Source of the DNA: Actinomycetota bacterium
GTDB lineage: Bacteria; Actinomycetota; Acidimicrobiia; Acidimicrobiales; UBA8592
Reading direction: 5' to 3'
Assembly: GCA_002715425.1 (NCBI GenBank)
Contig: PAYW01000032.1
Coordinates: forward strand, 1 to 20,617
Length of the DNA stretch: 20,617 nucleotides
In this document: one piece after another, positions 12,710 through 19,517 of the stretch
How positions within the stretch are numbered: the first letter of the stretch is position 1
Layout: every line of letters starts with the position of its first letter
The notes under the pieces: model-generated
Databases searched by the model: none
The model's input: the letters and a program-made list of their open reading frames with translations, nothing else
Told to the model about the DNA's origin: nothing
Made by a program: the position numbers and the translations under genes

Positions 12710-13975
12710 TTAGTTCCAAGCCACCGGAAATTTTCTTCTACCCCATAAAATAAACGGCTCAATTCTTTCAGGCTCATCTATAAGGCGGAGATTGGGGAAC
12801 CGCTCCGTAATTTCTTTAAGGGCAAGGCGGGCTTCGAGCCGTGAAAGTTGGGCGCCTGGGCAGAAGTGGACTCCTAAGCCAAAGGAGAGGTGCTTCCGTA
12901 ATTCTTCTGGTTCTCTGTCGAGACGGAAAGTTTCAGGGTCGTCAAATACGGCTGGGTCGCGATTAGCTGCTGCAAAAGTTGCCATTACCTTTGAACGCTC
13001 AGGAATTTTTTCTCCATGTAAATCAATATCAGCGGTATTGGTTCTATATAAGCCCAGGACAGGGGCGTCGAAACGCAAACTCTCCTCCACCGCAATTTTA
13101 TGCAAGGAAGGGTCGTCTCTTACTTGCTCGTACAGGTATCTGTCTAAAAGTAGCCGCCAGAAGAGGTTGGTTAGTAGCGATGTTGTGGTTTCGTTTCCGC
13201 CCACGAGTAGTTGGTTGAGCATCACTAAGCGTTCCTCGTCGGAAAGCATCCGGTTGTCAACCTCGGCTAACAAAATGCCGCTAATAACATCGTCAGGAAT
13301 AACATCCCCAATCAAGTCTTCGGCGTTATCGGTTTCATCGACTCCGGCATCATCTAGGAGGGAACGCCTTACATTTAGGTGTTCAAGCAGGTATGCGTTC
13401 ATGGCTTCGCGGGGGACTTTGCGGCCATCTTCTGAAGTGTTAGATCCGGCTAATTGGGCGTCGCTCCATGCTTTGAATTGGTCTATATCGTCCGTTGGTA
13501 TTCCAAGTATTTTGGCGATGACGATAACTGGCAGTGGGCATGCGAAATCGTCATGAAGGTCACCATGTGGTTTTTTAGCCATTTCATCTACGAGTTCTTT
13601 GACTAGCTGGCTGATTTCATCTTCCATTGCGGCTACGTGCCTAGGAGCAAAACTCTTTTGAATGAGTTTCCTGTACCACGTGTGCCCGGGAGGATCACTT
13701 TTGAGACATCCTTCGACTGAGTATCTGGGCATTTGGCCATAATGACTTGACCATAATTCGACGTTTGTAAGCATTGCAGCAACGTCATCGTATCTGGTGG
13801 TTGTATAGAGCGGGTAGGTGAAATCTTCGTGTTTGTGGACTGGGCAGGTTTCTCGTAAATCCTTATAGAACGCAAAGGGGTCATTTAAGACATCGTCAGA
13901 AAAAGGATCGAATACTGGCTTCCCCGGCATGTCGTTATCGTAGGAGAAATCTTCCGGTACCTCCAGTTCGTTCAA
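12710..13975 (-). CDS. Cytochrome P450
   Basis: The 421-aa soluble protein is full length for bacterial class I P450s. The I-helix oxygen-binding motif GGNETT lies at residues 259-264, the K-helix ExxR is E298-R301, and the haem loop FGLGVHFCPG at 365-374 provides the thiolate Cys372. P450s insert one oxygen atom into an organic substrate using electrons from ferredoxin; the ferredoxin at 6458-6709 is a plausible partner. The substrate is unknown. The start is a TTG at 13975 with no ribosome binding site; ATG at codon 16 is an alternative, close to where many relatives begin. It follows a small membrane-protein gene by 24 bases in the same direction, probably as the second gene of a transcript starting near 14212. 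Confidence 0.94.
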   Translation of the reverse strand: MNELEVPEDFSYDNDMPGKPVFDPFSDDVLNDPFAFYKDLRETCPVHKHEDFTYPLYTTTRYDDVAAMLTNVELWSSHYGQMPRYSVEGCLKSDPPGHTWYRKLIQKSFAPRHVAAMEDEISQLVKELVDEMAKKPHGDLHDDFACPLPVIVIAKILGIPTDDIDQFKAWSDAQLAGSNTSEDGRKVPREAMNAYLLEHLNVRRSLLDDAGVDETDNAEDLIGDVIPDDVISGILLAEVDNRMLSDEERLVMLNQLLVGGNETTTSLLTNLFWRLLLDRYLYEQVRDDPSLHKIAVEESLRFDAPVLGLYRTNTADIDLHGEKIPERSKVMATFAAANRDPAVFDDPETFRLDREPEELRKHLSFGLGVHFCPGAQLSRLEARLALKEITERFPNLRLIDEPERIEPFILWGRRKFPVAWN

Positions 13976-13999
13976 ATTGATGGCGCTAGCTAGAAGTAT

Positions 14000-14212
14000 C
14001 TAGACCAGTAGGGCACTAACAATTGTCCAAATTACTATGAGAGTTCCGATAACGATATTGAGCATGAAGATCTTCGGATGCTCATCTCTCGTCCCCCATC
14101 CATTTACTCTTCGGTTCCAGAATTTCTGATTTATCAAGCAATACATCACATAAGCCATCACAAGTAAGCCAATTACAAGTGATGCGACGTTTCCTACGGT
14201 AATCTGCGACAC
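14000..14212 (-). CDS. Small two-helix membrane protein upstream of the P450
   Basis: The 70-aa product has two hydrophobic helices (residues about 8-27 and 48-69) joined by a loop with NQKFWNRRVNGWGTRDEHPK. I do not recognise the family. The start is GTG 14212, five bases after TAGTAT on the minus strand. It ends 24 bases before the P450 gene and is likely co-transcribed with it, so it might place or assist that enzyme at the membrane (inference). An overlapping frame from 14285 reads through the same bases but gives no protein-like product. Confidence 0.62.
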   Translation of the reverse strand: MSQITVGNVASLVIGLLVMAYVMYCLINQKFWNRRVNGWGTRDEHPKIFMLNIVIGTLIVIWTIVSALLV

Positions 14213-14217
14213 ACCTC

Positions 14218-14223
14218 ATACTA
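14218..14223 (-). promoter_or_regulatory. -10 element TAGTAT of the small membrane protein/P450 unit
   Basis: TAGTAT on the minus strand ends five bases before the GTG at 14212. Confidence 0.45.
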
Positions 14224-14419
14224 ACGGCAAATACCAACTCTCTGATGAAGTACGGCGCACATAGGACAAAGCTTCGTGAAATCACTTAGAAACTTAGTGA
14301 GATAAAAACTTATGGACCACCTTTAACGGTTGATTACGAGGAGTATTAACTCTGGGGTTAAATTTCCGAAGATCACTCCTTAACGGTAATATCCTATAAA
14401 GAACTTATGGAGGAAGATA

Positions 14420-14695
14420 ATGATCTTTTTACTACAGGAAGAAATAGACGACTACGCAAAGTTCACTGCGTGGTTCAATAACGAAGCAGTACCCAAAATT
14501 GAAGCTGCTGGTGGTCGGGTTCTGGTCCAAGGCGTCGAAATGGAAAACGGAAACATGCTTCACCTAGTTATGGAGAGTCCAGACCAAGAAACTGTTGGAG
14601 CCTTCATGTCAGATGAGCAATTCACAGCGGATCGTATCGCTGCAGGAGTGCATGTTGAAACAACAAAGGTGACGTTCCTTAAGAGCCAAGTTTAA
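14420..14695 (+). CDS. Small protein, dimeric alpha/beta-barrel-like
   Basis: The 91-aa product alternates strand, helix, strand, strand and helix: MIFLLQEE, YAKFTAWFNNEAVPKIEAAG, RVLVQGVEM, MLHLVMESPDQETVGAFMSD and VETTKVTFL. That order and length resemble the ferredoxin-like dimeric barrel group (YCII, ABM or DUF1330-type proteins), whose members can be small oxygenases or have no known activity. No catalytic residue is obvious. The ATG follows TGGAGG by six bases, a strong ribosome binding site, and a TATCCT lies about 25 bases upstream, so this gene has a true leader unlike many neighbours. It is convergent with the reductase gene. Confidence 0.75.
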   Translation: MIFLLQEEIDDYAKFTAWFNNEAVPKIEAAGGRVLVQGVEMENGNMLHLVMESPDQETVGAFMSDEQFTADRIAAGVHVETTKVTFLKSQV

Positions 14696-14750
14696 GCTAG
14701 CCGCTTCAAATTCAAGCCTCTATTGCTTTAGTACTTTTGGACTCAAACTG

Positions 14751-15734
14751 TCAGGTGATAGATTGAGCGGTTTCTACTAGGGACTGGTCCATAGGAGTGG
14801 GTTCCCAACCAAGGATGTCGTACGTTTCTGCGTTGTTGACGGTTTGGCGCTCACCAACCATTGGCAATAGTCCCTTAACTTGTTCATCGAAAATACTCAT
14901 TATTCTCAAAAGAAACTTGGGCGCTTTCCTTGTTGAAGCTTTTTTGAAACCTGCGTTCTTTAGTATTGCCGTCATTTCTGTAAAGTGAAGTGGCTCATCT
15001 GATGATGCGATGAAGCGTTTCCCGACAGCTCCATCAGCTGTGAGCGCTGAAACGTGCAACTTGGCGACATCGCGAACATCTATAAAGCCAATCGTAATAT
15101 CAGGAACTAACGGGTATTTCCCGCTAATGATGTCAGAAATCGTCGTGAGGCTCTCTCCTTCGACTTTCCCTGTTAGTGTTGGGCCCATAACTCCCCCTGG
15201 ATTTATCACGACTAGATCAAGATCATTCTCCTCAGCAAAAAGCCACGCAGCCTTTTCGGCTAGGACTTTACTTTTAGCGTATGTGCCAATTTCTGCTTCT
15301 GGATCAGACCACGAGTCGGTCCCATAGTGGCCGCTTGGCTTACCGGCAATGATCGCTATCAAAGAAGACGTGACAACGGTACGTTCGATACCCGCTTTCT
15401 TGGCGGCCGATAAAACGCGCAACGTCCCATCTACTGCGGGAGAGATTATCTCATTCTCATCATCTGGGTTGGCGATAATGAATGGGGAAGCAACATGAAG
15501 AACGTACTTGCAGTCAGTCATCGCTTCTTGCCAGCCTTCATCTTTTGTGAGGTCAGTTTCAACGAATTTGAGATTCTCTACTGGTGCTACCTTCGCAATT
15601 CCTTCGCGAACTGCTTCAGCTTTTTCCAACGAACGAACAGTCCCTACGACTTCATACCCTTGTCGAAGAAGTTCAGCGCCACAATGCTGGCCTATATATC
15701 CTGTTACTCCTGTTACCAGTACTCGATCAGTCAT
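14751..15734 (-). CDS. NAD(P)-dependent epimerase/reductase, extended SDR (dihydroflavonol-reductase type)
   Basis: The 327-aa protein has a Rossmann start with the TGVTGYIGQH glycine motif (residues about 8-17) and a charged TVRS after the second strand. VVTSS at about 120 is the active-site Ser strand, and TYAKSK at about 152 provides the catalytic Tyr and Lys. NPGGVMGP follows as in dihydroflavonol-4-reductase-like enzymes and yeast Gre2. These enzymes reduce aldehydes or ketones with NADPH; the natural substrate is unknown. The ATG is preceded on the minus strand by GGAAGGAAAG, a ribosome binding site. It is convergent with the small barrel protein. Confidence 0.9.
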   Translation of the reverse strand: MTDRVLVTGVTGYIGQHCGAELLRQGYEVVGTVRSLEKAEAVREGIAKVAPVENLKFVETDLTKDEGWQEAMTDCKYVLHVASPFIIANPDDENEIISPAVDGTLRVLSAAKKAGIERTVVTSSLIAIIAGKPSGHYGTDSWSDPEAEIGTYAKSKVLAEKAAWLFAEENDLDLVVINPGGVMGPTLTGKVEGESLTTISDIISGKYPLVPDITIGFIDVRDVAKLHVSALTADGAVGKRFIASSDEPLHFTEMTAILKNAGFKKASTRKAPKFLLRIMSIFDEQVKGLLPMVGERQTVNNAETYDILGWEPTPMDQSLVETAQSIT

Positions 15735-15977
15735 AACTTTCCTTCCAAATACCTATTTAAGACTTACTTAAAAAAATTTAGGTTATCGAATTATACGTTC
15801 AACTTCTAGAAACCGTAGGCTGATCACCTTACTCAACTCTTTCAAATTCTAGGTAGTTAACTTGGCCTAACATTCGATGTTTGTTAGCGTAGCTAAAACA
15901 TTTCTGAAGCGAAGATGCAGTAGGAAGAGCACTACAGAAAATTGCTACGGAAATTTATAAAAGAAAGAGGTCAATTA

Positions 15978-16589
15978 ATGTATATTTCAGCTAGAAAAAT
16001 TACAGCCGCTGATGGAAGAATGGCTGACGCAACTGCCTTTGCTGCAATGGTGACAGAACGGATGAATGAAAAGTTCGGCACCACTCTTGGCTTAGGAACA
16101 GAAATAGGTGGAGACCCAAATGCTATTTGGCTTAATGGTAGGTGGGAATCACTAGGAGAGTACCAAGCATTTATGGAAGGGTTCTTTGCCGATCAGCAAT
16201 TTGTTACTGCGACAAGCATCACAGATTCCGTAGCTACAATCAGCTCCGATCAGATCAATAGAATTCATCGTGCCCCAGGTGAACGTGACGCCTTTGCCGG
16301 CGTTAGCACCGGAAGAATACTGGCGTCGAACTTTGTAGGAGCCATGGCATTTATTACTGAAATAGCAGAGCTAGCAACAAAAATCACTGGACGTGAAACT
16401 GGTGTAGCTCTACCTGTTACAGGTGACCGGTACGAAGCGAAATTTGTCCAATTTGGATCTTCGCTTCAGGATTTACAAGAACTTGATGAGAAACTGTTTG
16501 CCAACGAGGACTACCTTGCGCTATTCGCTCGATCAAGCGAATACATGGAACCACAGTTTGATTCAGTCTTTATTCAGAGAGTTCTATAG
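15978..16589 (+). CDS. Hypothetical protein with internal alpha/beta-barrel duplication
   Basis: The 203-aa product appears to contain two related halves. Each has a long helix (ATAFAAMVTERMNEKFG; AMAFITEIAELATKITG), a short turn with a G-x-(A/G)-x-x strand, and a closing helix with F-x-x-(D/N)-x-x-(F/Y). The pattern resembles a fused pair of ferredoxin-like barrel domains (NIPSNAP or ABM style). No function is recognised. The longer frame from 15942 is rejected: ATG 15978 is preceded by AAGAGGTCAATTA with a fair ribosome binding site. A strong terminator follows the stop, so this is a single-gene unit. Confidence 0.75.
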   Translation: MYISARKITAADGRMADATAFAAMVTERMNEKFGTTLGLGTEIGGDPNAIWLNGRWESLGEYQAFMEGFFADQQFVTATSITDSVATISSDQINRIHRAPGERDAFAGVSTGRILASNFVGAMAFITEIAELATKITGRETGVALPVTGDRYEAKFVQFGSSLQDLQELDEKLFANEDYLALFARSSEYMEPQFDSVFIQRVL

Positions 16590-16610
16590 CTCAAAGGGAT
16601 CTATAAGGAT

Positions 16611-16658
16611 GGGGCTTGGGTGTGGCGCTGAGCCGCATTCAAGTCCCAGCTATTTTTT
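16611..16658 (+). terminator. Intrinsic terminator with 16-bp stem
   Basis: The arms 16611-16626 and 16632-16647 pair over 16 positions (four are G-U) around a five-base loop GCTGA. TTTTTT follows at 16653-16658. It ends the transcript of the gene at 15978. Confidence 0.88.
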
Positions 16659-16720
16659 GCATTCAAATCAAATGGGCCGTTAAATCGGTCACATCTAGGG
16701 ACCTTGGATGACTATGTCAG

Positions 16721-16726
16721 TAGATT
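16721..16726 (+). promoter_or_regulatory. -10 element TAGATT of the four-helix membrane protein
   Basis: TAGATT is followed by six bases and a GTG at 16733, which argues for 16733 rather than the ATG at 16730 as the translated start. Confidence 0.5.
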
Positions 16727-16729
16727 GAT

Positions 16730-17146
16730 ATGGTGTTCATGGCGTATTGTCATCTGGCGGCAACTCTATTTATGGTTGGGTTGATCTGGTTTGTCCAAGT
16801 TGTTCACTATCCCCTATTCAGTCGTCTTACAGGCGACGCCTCTATCCCATTCGCGGTTGAACATCAGAGGCGAACTGCGTGGGTAGTAGGTTTACCGATG
16901 CTGACAGAGGGTTTAACAACTCTTTGGTTATTCTTTGATCCGGTTAATAGTCGTATTCTCCCTCTACTCGGCGTGCTTGTTCTTTTGAAGATTTATCTGT
17001 CGACAATTCTTCTTCAAATTCCTCTCCACAAAAAACTCTCAAACGGGCATGACAAAGGAGTTGTCAGAAAACTCGTCGCCACGAATTGGATACGAACAAT
17101 AGGCTGGACAACTAGAGCGGCTATCGCAATTGCTATTGTCGCTTGA
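16730..17146 (+). CDS. Four-helix membrane protein with VHYPLF motif
   Basis: The 138-aa protein has four hydrophobic segments at residues about 3-23, 52-70, 77-97 and 120-137. The first loop holds VVHYPLFSRL and EHQRRTAWVVG, a signature I associate with a widespread family of uncharacterised bacterial membrane proteins. No function is known to me. The start is ambiguous: ATG 16730, GTG 16733 and ATG 16739 are all in frame, and the promoter spacing favours 16733. It precedes the small protein/desaturase pair by about 60 bases and may be unrelated to it, since that pair has its own -10 element. Confidence 0.72.
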   Translation: MVFMAYCHLAATLFMVGLIWFVQVVHYPLFSRLTGDASIPFAVEHQRRTAWVVGLPMLTEGLTTLWLFFDPVNSRILPLLGVLVLLKIYLSTILLQIPLHKKLSNGHDKGVVRKLVATNWIRTIGWTTRAAIAIAIVA

Positions 17147-17195
17147 GAAGGCTTGACCATTCCAAGCAACACTTGTAAACCCGTGTGACCATTTG

Positions 17196-17201
17196 TACTC
17201 T
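17196..17201 (+). promoter_or_regulatory. -10 element TACTCT of the desaturase operon
   Basis: TACTCT lies seven bases before the ATG at 17209 and supports that codon over the upstream GTG at 17185. Confidence 0.55.
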
Positions 17202-17208
17202 AAGAGAC

Positions 17209-17448
17209 ATGGAATTCAGAGATACTGCAGTTACTCCGACAGGGCTCGCTCGTATCCTTGGAGGCCTTATCCAGCATTCAGAAACGTGGGGCAAGGTATG
17301 GTTTGGATTAATCTTCTGGGGAAGCGTTCTTTTCGCCACTAGCACGCAAATCTGGCCTGGCACGAATGACATAGTTCTACTATGTGCTTCATTATTCATT
17401 GGCCTGTCTGCCGGACTTTACGCTCATATAAGGGGATTCTGGCTATGA
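17209..17448 (+). CDS. Small two-helix membrane protein coupled to the desaturase
   Basis: The 79-aa product has an N-terminal soluble stretch (MEFRDTAVTPTGLARILGG) and two hydrophobic helices at about 28-47 and 54-72. I do not recognise it. Its stop codon TGA overlaps the ATG of the desaturase gene (ATGA at 17445-17448), which implies translational coupling and a fixed ratio of the two proteins. A membrane accessory or electron-transfer partner of the di-iron enzyme is a reasonable inference. The longer frame from GTG 17185 is rejected, because a leaderless mRNA would begin at 17209. Confidence 0.7.
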   Translation: MEFRDTAVTPTGLARILGGLIQHSETWGKVWFGLIFWGSVLFATSTQIWPGTNDIVLLCASLFIGLSAGLYAHIRGFWL

Positions 17449-18341
17449 GTATCGCTGCACCATCAATCGATTTATCACCTAAATCCGAGCGCGCCGTGGC
17501 TCGAAGGTTCATGGGTCGCATCCAATGGGAGATGATCCTCATTGGAATCGGACAGTCAGCTGCATGGATCGCCATCCTAACGCTGACCGTATTAGGGGTT
17601 ACCCCAGTCTGGCTTGGCTTCGTCATTGCCACAATATGCATGTGTATGGCGTATCTGCCTTCTCACGAAGGCCAGCATGGAAATCTCTCAGGACGTCAAG
17701 ATCGATGGCGGTGGATTGATACTTTTGTCGGCCAAATTTCACTACTGGGGCTTAAACAATCCCATGAAGTCCTTCGAGCAACACACATGAAGCACCATGC
17801 CCACACAAACGACCCGGACTTAGATATCGACTATCACAGCAAAGGAGACCACTGGTGGCAACCGGCGCTTGCAGTGCATCGAAACGACATGGAAGCCGTC
17901 GGACGTCACGCGGAACGAGACCCTGATTTCCTCCAGTCACTTATTCGCGGCATCCCGATAGCAAAATTACTCTCTTTAATCCAGCTGGTAATGGTTGTGC
18001 TGTTCCCTCTTGAAACGCTCCTCGTGTGGTGGCTTCCATCAAAGATAGGACTTTCCTATCTATACATTTTCTTCGCGTGGGAACCCCACAGGCCTGGAAC
18101 GCAAACCGGTCGCTACACGGATACCCGCTTCTGGACAATTCCAGTGCCGCGTTTCCTCTGCCACTCCATGCAAACCCATGTAATTCACCATATGTACCCC
18201 ACCATCCCCCATTGGGACGAACCCAAAGCAATGGAAGCTCTCCGGCCTTTTATGGTTGAACGTGGTGTTCCAGGATCAGAAGGTATTCCTGAGCGCGTGA
18301 GATTCAATCCCCTATTGGGACGGTTAGCAAACGATCAATAA
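17445..18341 (+). CDS. Membrane di-iron desaturase/hydroxylase, possibly CrtR-like carotenoid hydroxylase
   Basis: The 298-aa protein has three histidine clusters of the fatty-acid desaturase superfamily: HEGQH, HMKHHAHTNDPDLDIDY and HVIHHMYPTIPHW, separated by hydrophobic helices. An EPHRPG followed by GRYTDTRFW lies between clusters two and three. The HH-x-x-TNDP-x-x-D-x-D box, the PH-x-P/GR-x-x-x-TR segment and the HH-x-YP-x-IP ending recall CrtR-type beta-carotene hydroxylases more than acyl-lipid desaturases. A CrtW-type ketolase is less likely. The enzyme would insert oxygen into, or desaturate, a lipid-soluble substrate in the membrane using a di-iron centre. The start is ATG 17445, overlapping the upstream stop; the longer frame from 17382 adds residues that belong to the upstream gene. 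Confidence 0.82.
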   Translation: MSIAAPSIDLSPKSERAVARRFMGRIQWEMILIGIGQSAAWIAILTLTVLGVTPVWLGFVIATICMCMAYLPSHEGQHGNLSGRQDRWRWIDTFVGQISLLGLKQSHEVLRATHMKHHAHTNDPDLDIDYHSKGDHWWQPALAVHRNDMEAVGRHAERDPDFLQSLIRGIPIAKLLSLIQLVMVVLFPLETLLVWWLPSKIGLSYLYIFFAWEPHRPGTQTGRYTDTRFWTIPVPRFLCHSMQTHVIHHMYPTIPHWDEPKAMEALRPFMVERGVPGSEGIPERVRFNPLLGRLANDQ

Positions 18342-18424
18342 AGGCGTTTACTTTGCGAACGGGAATTGCTACACGAAACGTAGCCTGAACTGTCTCAAAT
18401 ATTGTCTGTCTTATTATCCTCTCC

Positions 18425-18430
18425 TATCGT
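18425..18430 (+). promoter_or_regulatory. -10 element TATCGT of the zinc-ribbon gene
   Basis: TATCGT lies six bases before the ATG at 18437 with no ribosome binding site. Confidence 0.5.
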
Positions 18431-18436
18431 TAAATC

Positions 18437-18625
18437 ATGAACGATGTCCGAATTGACGAATCCGGTGAACAAAGATGCTGGAACTGTAGCGGGAAGGACT
18501 TTGCCGCTAGACGCCCAATTCGATCGATACTCCTTCTGGGTGGGTTCGCTCTTTTGATGAAGAAGAAATTGAGATGCCAGAATTGTGGAAAGTTTAATGA
18601 GGTACCTTCAAGTGCGGTTCTGTAG
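18437..18625 (+). CDS. 62-aa zinc-ribbon protein with hydrophobic insert
   Basis: Two CxxC pairs, C14/C17 (CWNC) and C47/C50 (CQNC), bracket a 29-residue insert that contains a short hydrophobic stretch (SILLLGGFALLM). The whole looks like a zinc ribbon whose central loop could touch the membrane. I do not recognise a family. Its 3' end overlaps the likely start of the L,D-transpeptidase frame in another phase, so the two may be translationally linked. A leaderless-type promoter precedes it. Confidence 0.72.
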   Translation: MNDVRIDESGEQRCWNCSGKDFAARRPIRSILLLGGFALLMKKKLRCQNCGKFNEVPSSAVL

Positions 18626-19481
18626 GGAAAGCATAATCAGGCGCGGACTTTACTATTCGAAAGGCTTTCACCTCTTGATATTCATGATGGTGACTATGAT
18701 AGCTCTGGGCGCATCTTGTGGCCGCCCCGAAGGCCCATCGCTCACCATGGTTGAACCTAAACCGGTAATGACTGCCGAGCCCACCGCTGCGCCTTCTCCG
18801 GATTCAGTGCAACAAGCAACCCCGCAGAAACCACAAGAAAACACTCCAGAAGAAACCCCAACAGGTGAATTCGCAACCGTCATTGAAGATATAGATCAGT
18901 TGCACATATTCTCATCCCCTAGTGGAGAAAGTACACAATTGAAGGTGCTACCGAATCCTGGTCCTTTTACAGGGCCGAGGGTTCTGGAGACAACGGGACA
19001 ATCTGATAACGGCTTCATAGAGGTTGTTATCCCGATCCTTCCGAACAAATCTGTAGGTTGGGTAAGAGTGGAAGATGTAACTATTTCTTCAACCGGTCAG
19101 CTTATTGTCGTAGATTTGTCTGATCGAGAAGCCACCCTCTTTGTCGATGGTGTTATGACTCTGAGCGCTCCGGTAGCGATCGGAACAGATGAAACTCCTA
19201 CTCCTGTTTTGGAAGCGATTATCGACGTTGTATGGGACAGGAATACTTCTGTGGAAAATTTCAGCGCCGTGTATGGCAGCAATCTTTTTGGATTGAACCA
19301 GCACTCTGAAGTTCTCCAAAGCTTTGATGGGAAAAGGCCTGCGATAGCTATCCATGGGACTCCCCAGCCAGAGCTCATAGGGTCCAAAGTATCCAACGGG
19401 TGTATCCGTATGCGAAATGAGGATATCGCAGCGTTCGCTCAATACGTGACGCTTGGTATGAGAGTACACGTTATCGATTAA
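18597..19481 (+). CDS. L,D-transpeptidase (YkuD domain) lipoprotein
   Basis: The protein (294 aa from ATG 18597) has a basic N-terminus, a hydrophobic run and the lipobox ALGASC, then a Pro/Thr-rich linker. A small beta-rich, SH3-like region (about residues 90-160) precedes the YkuD domain. The catalytic signature is IHGTPQPELIGSKVSNGCIR, with the nucleophilic Cys in SNGC and the His in IHG. These enzymes make 3-3 cross-links in peptidoglycan or attach proteins to it, outside the membrane. The start is uncertain: GTG 18585, ATG 18597, GTG 18612 and ATG 18684 are in frame. 18597 has a weak GGAAAG upstream, while 18684 would leave too short a signal sequence. The frame overlaps the end of the zinc-ribbon gene by 29 bases. 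Confidence 0.9.
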   Translation: MRYLQVRFCRESIIRRGLYYSKGFHLLIFMMVTMIALGASCGRPEGPSLTMVEPKPVMTAEPTAAPSPDSVQQATPQKPQENTPEETPTGEFATVIEDIDQLHIFSSPSGESTQLKVLPNPGPFTGPRVLETTGQSDNGFIEVVIPILPNKSVGWVRVEDVTISSTGQLIVVDLSDREATLFVDGVMTLSAPVAIGTDETPTPVLEAIIDVVWDRNTSVENFSAVYGSNLFGLNQHSEVLQSFDGKRPAIAIHGTPQPELIGSKVSNGCIRMRNEDIAAFAQYVTLGMRVHVID

Positions 19482-19517
19482 GCTAAAGAACGCTACCCAC
19501 TACCCTCGGAGTATTAA

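Noticed and set aside
12792..13556. Long open frame on the plus strand opposite the P450 gene
   Set aside because: It is antisense to a clear P450 with all motifs in place; its product is Ser/Arg-rich with no recognisable domain.
14320..14415. Short direct repeats TTAACGGT and ACTTATGGA before the gene at 14420
   Set aside because: Each is only 8-9 bases, the order differs between copies, and no structure or regulator site could be supported.
16632..16660. Sequence resembling the T-arm and acceptor end of a tRNA (ATTCAAGTCCCAGC)
   Set aside because: It pairs fully with 16611-16626 as a terminator stem, a T-run follows, and no D-arm or anticodon arm is present upstream.
17165..17190. Possible further motif copy (TTGTAAACCCGTGTGACC), with a weak relative near 7988
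   Set aside because: Only the GTAAAC part matches the core and the TCTAG end is missing; it is too degenerate to list as a copy.
17445..18341. Identification of the di-iron enzyme as a CrtW beta-carotene ketolase
   Set aside because: The second and third histidine boxes fit CrtR-type hydroxylases or general desaturases better, and the HDAxH first box of CrtW is absent (HEGQH here).
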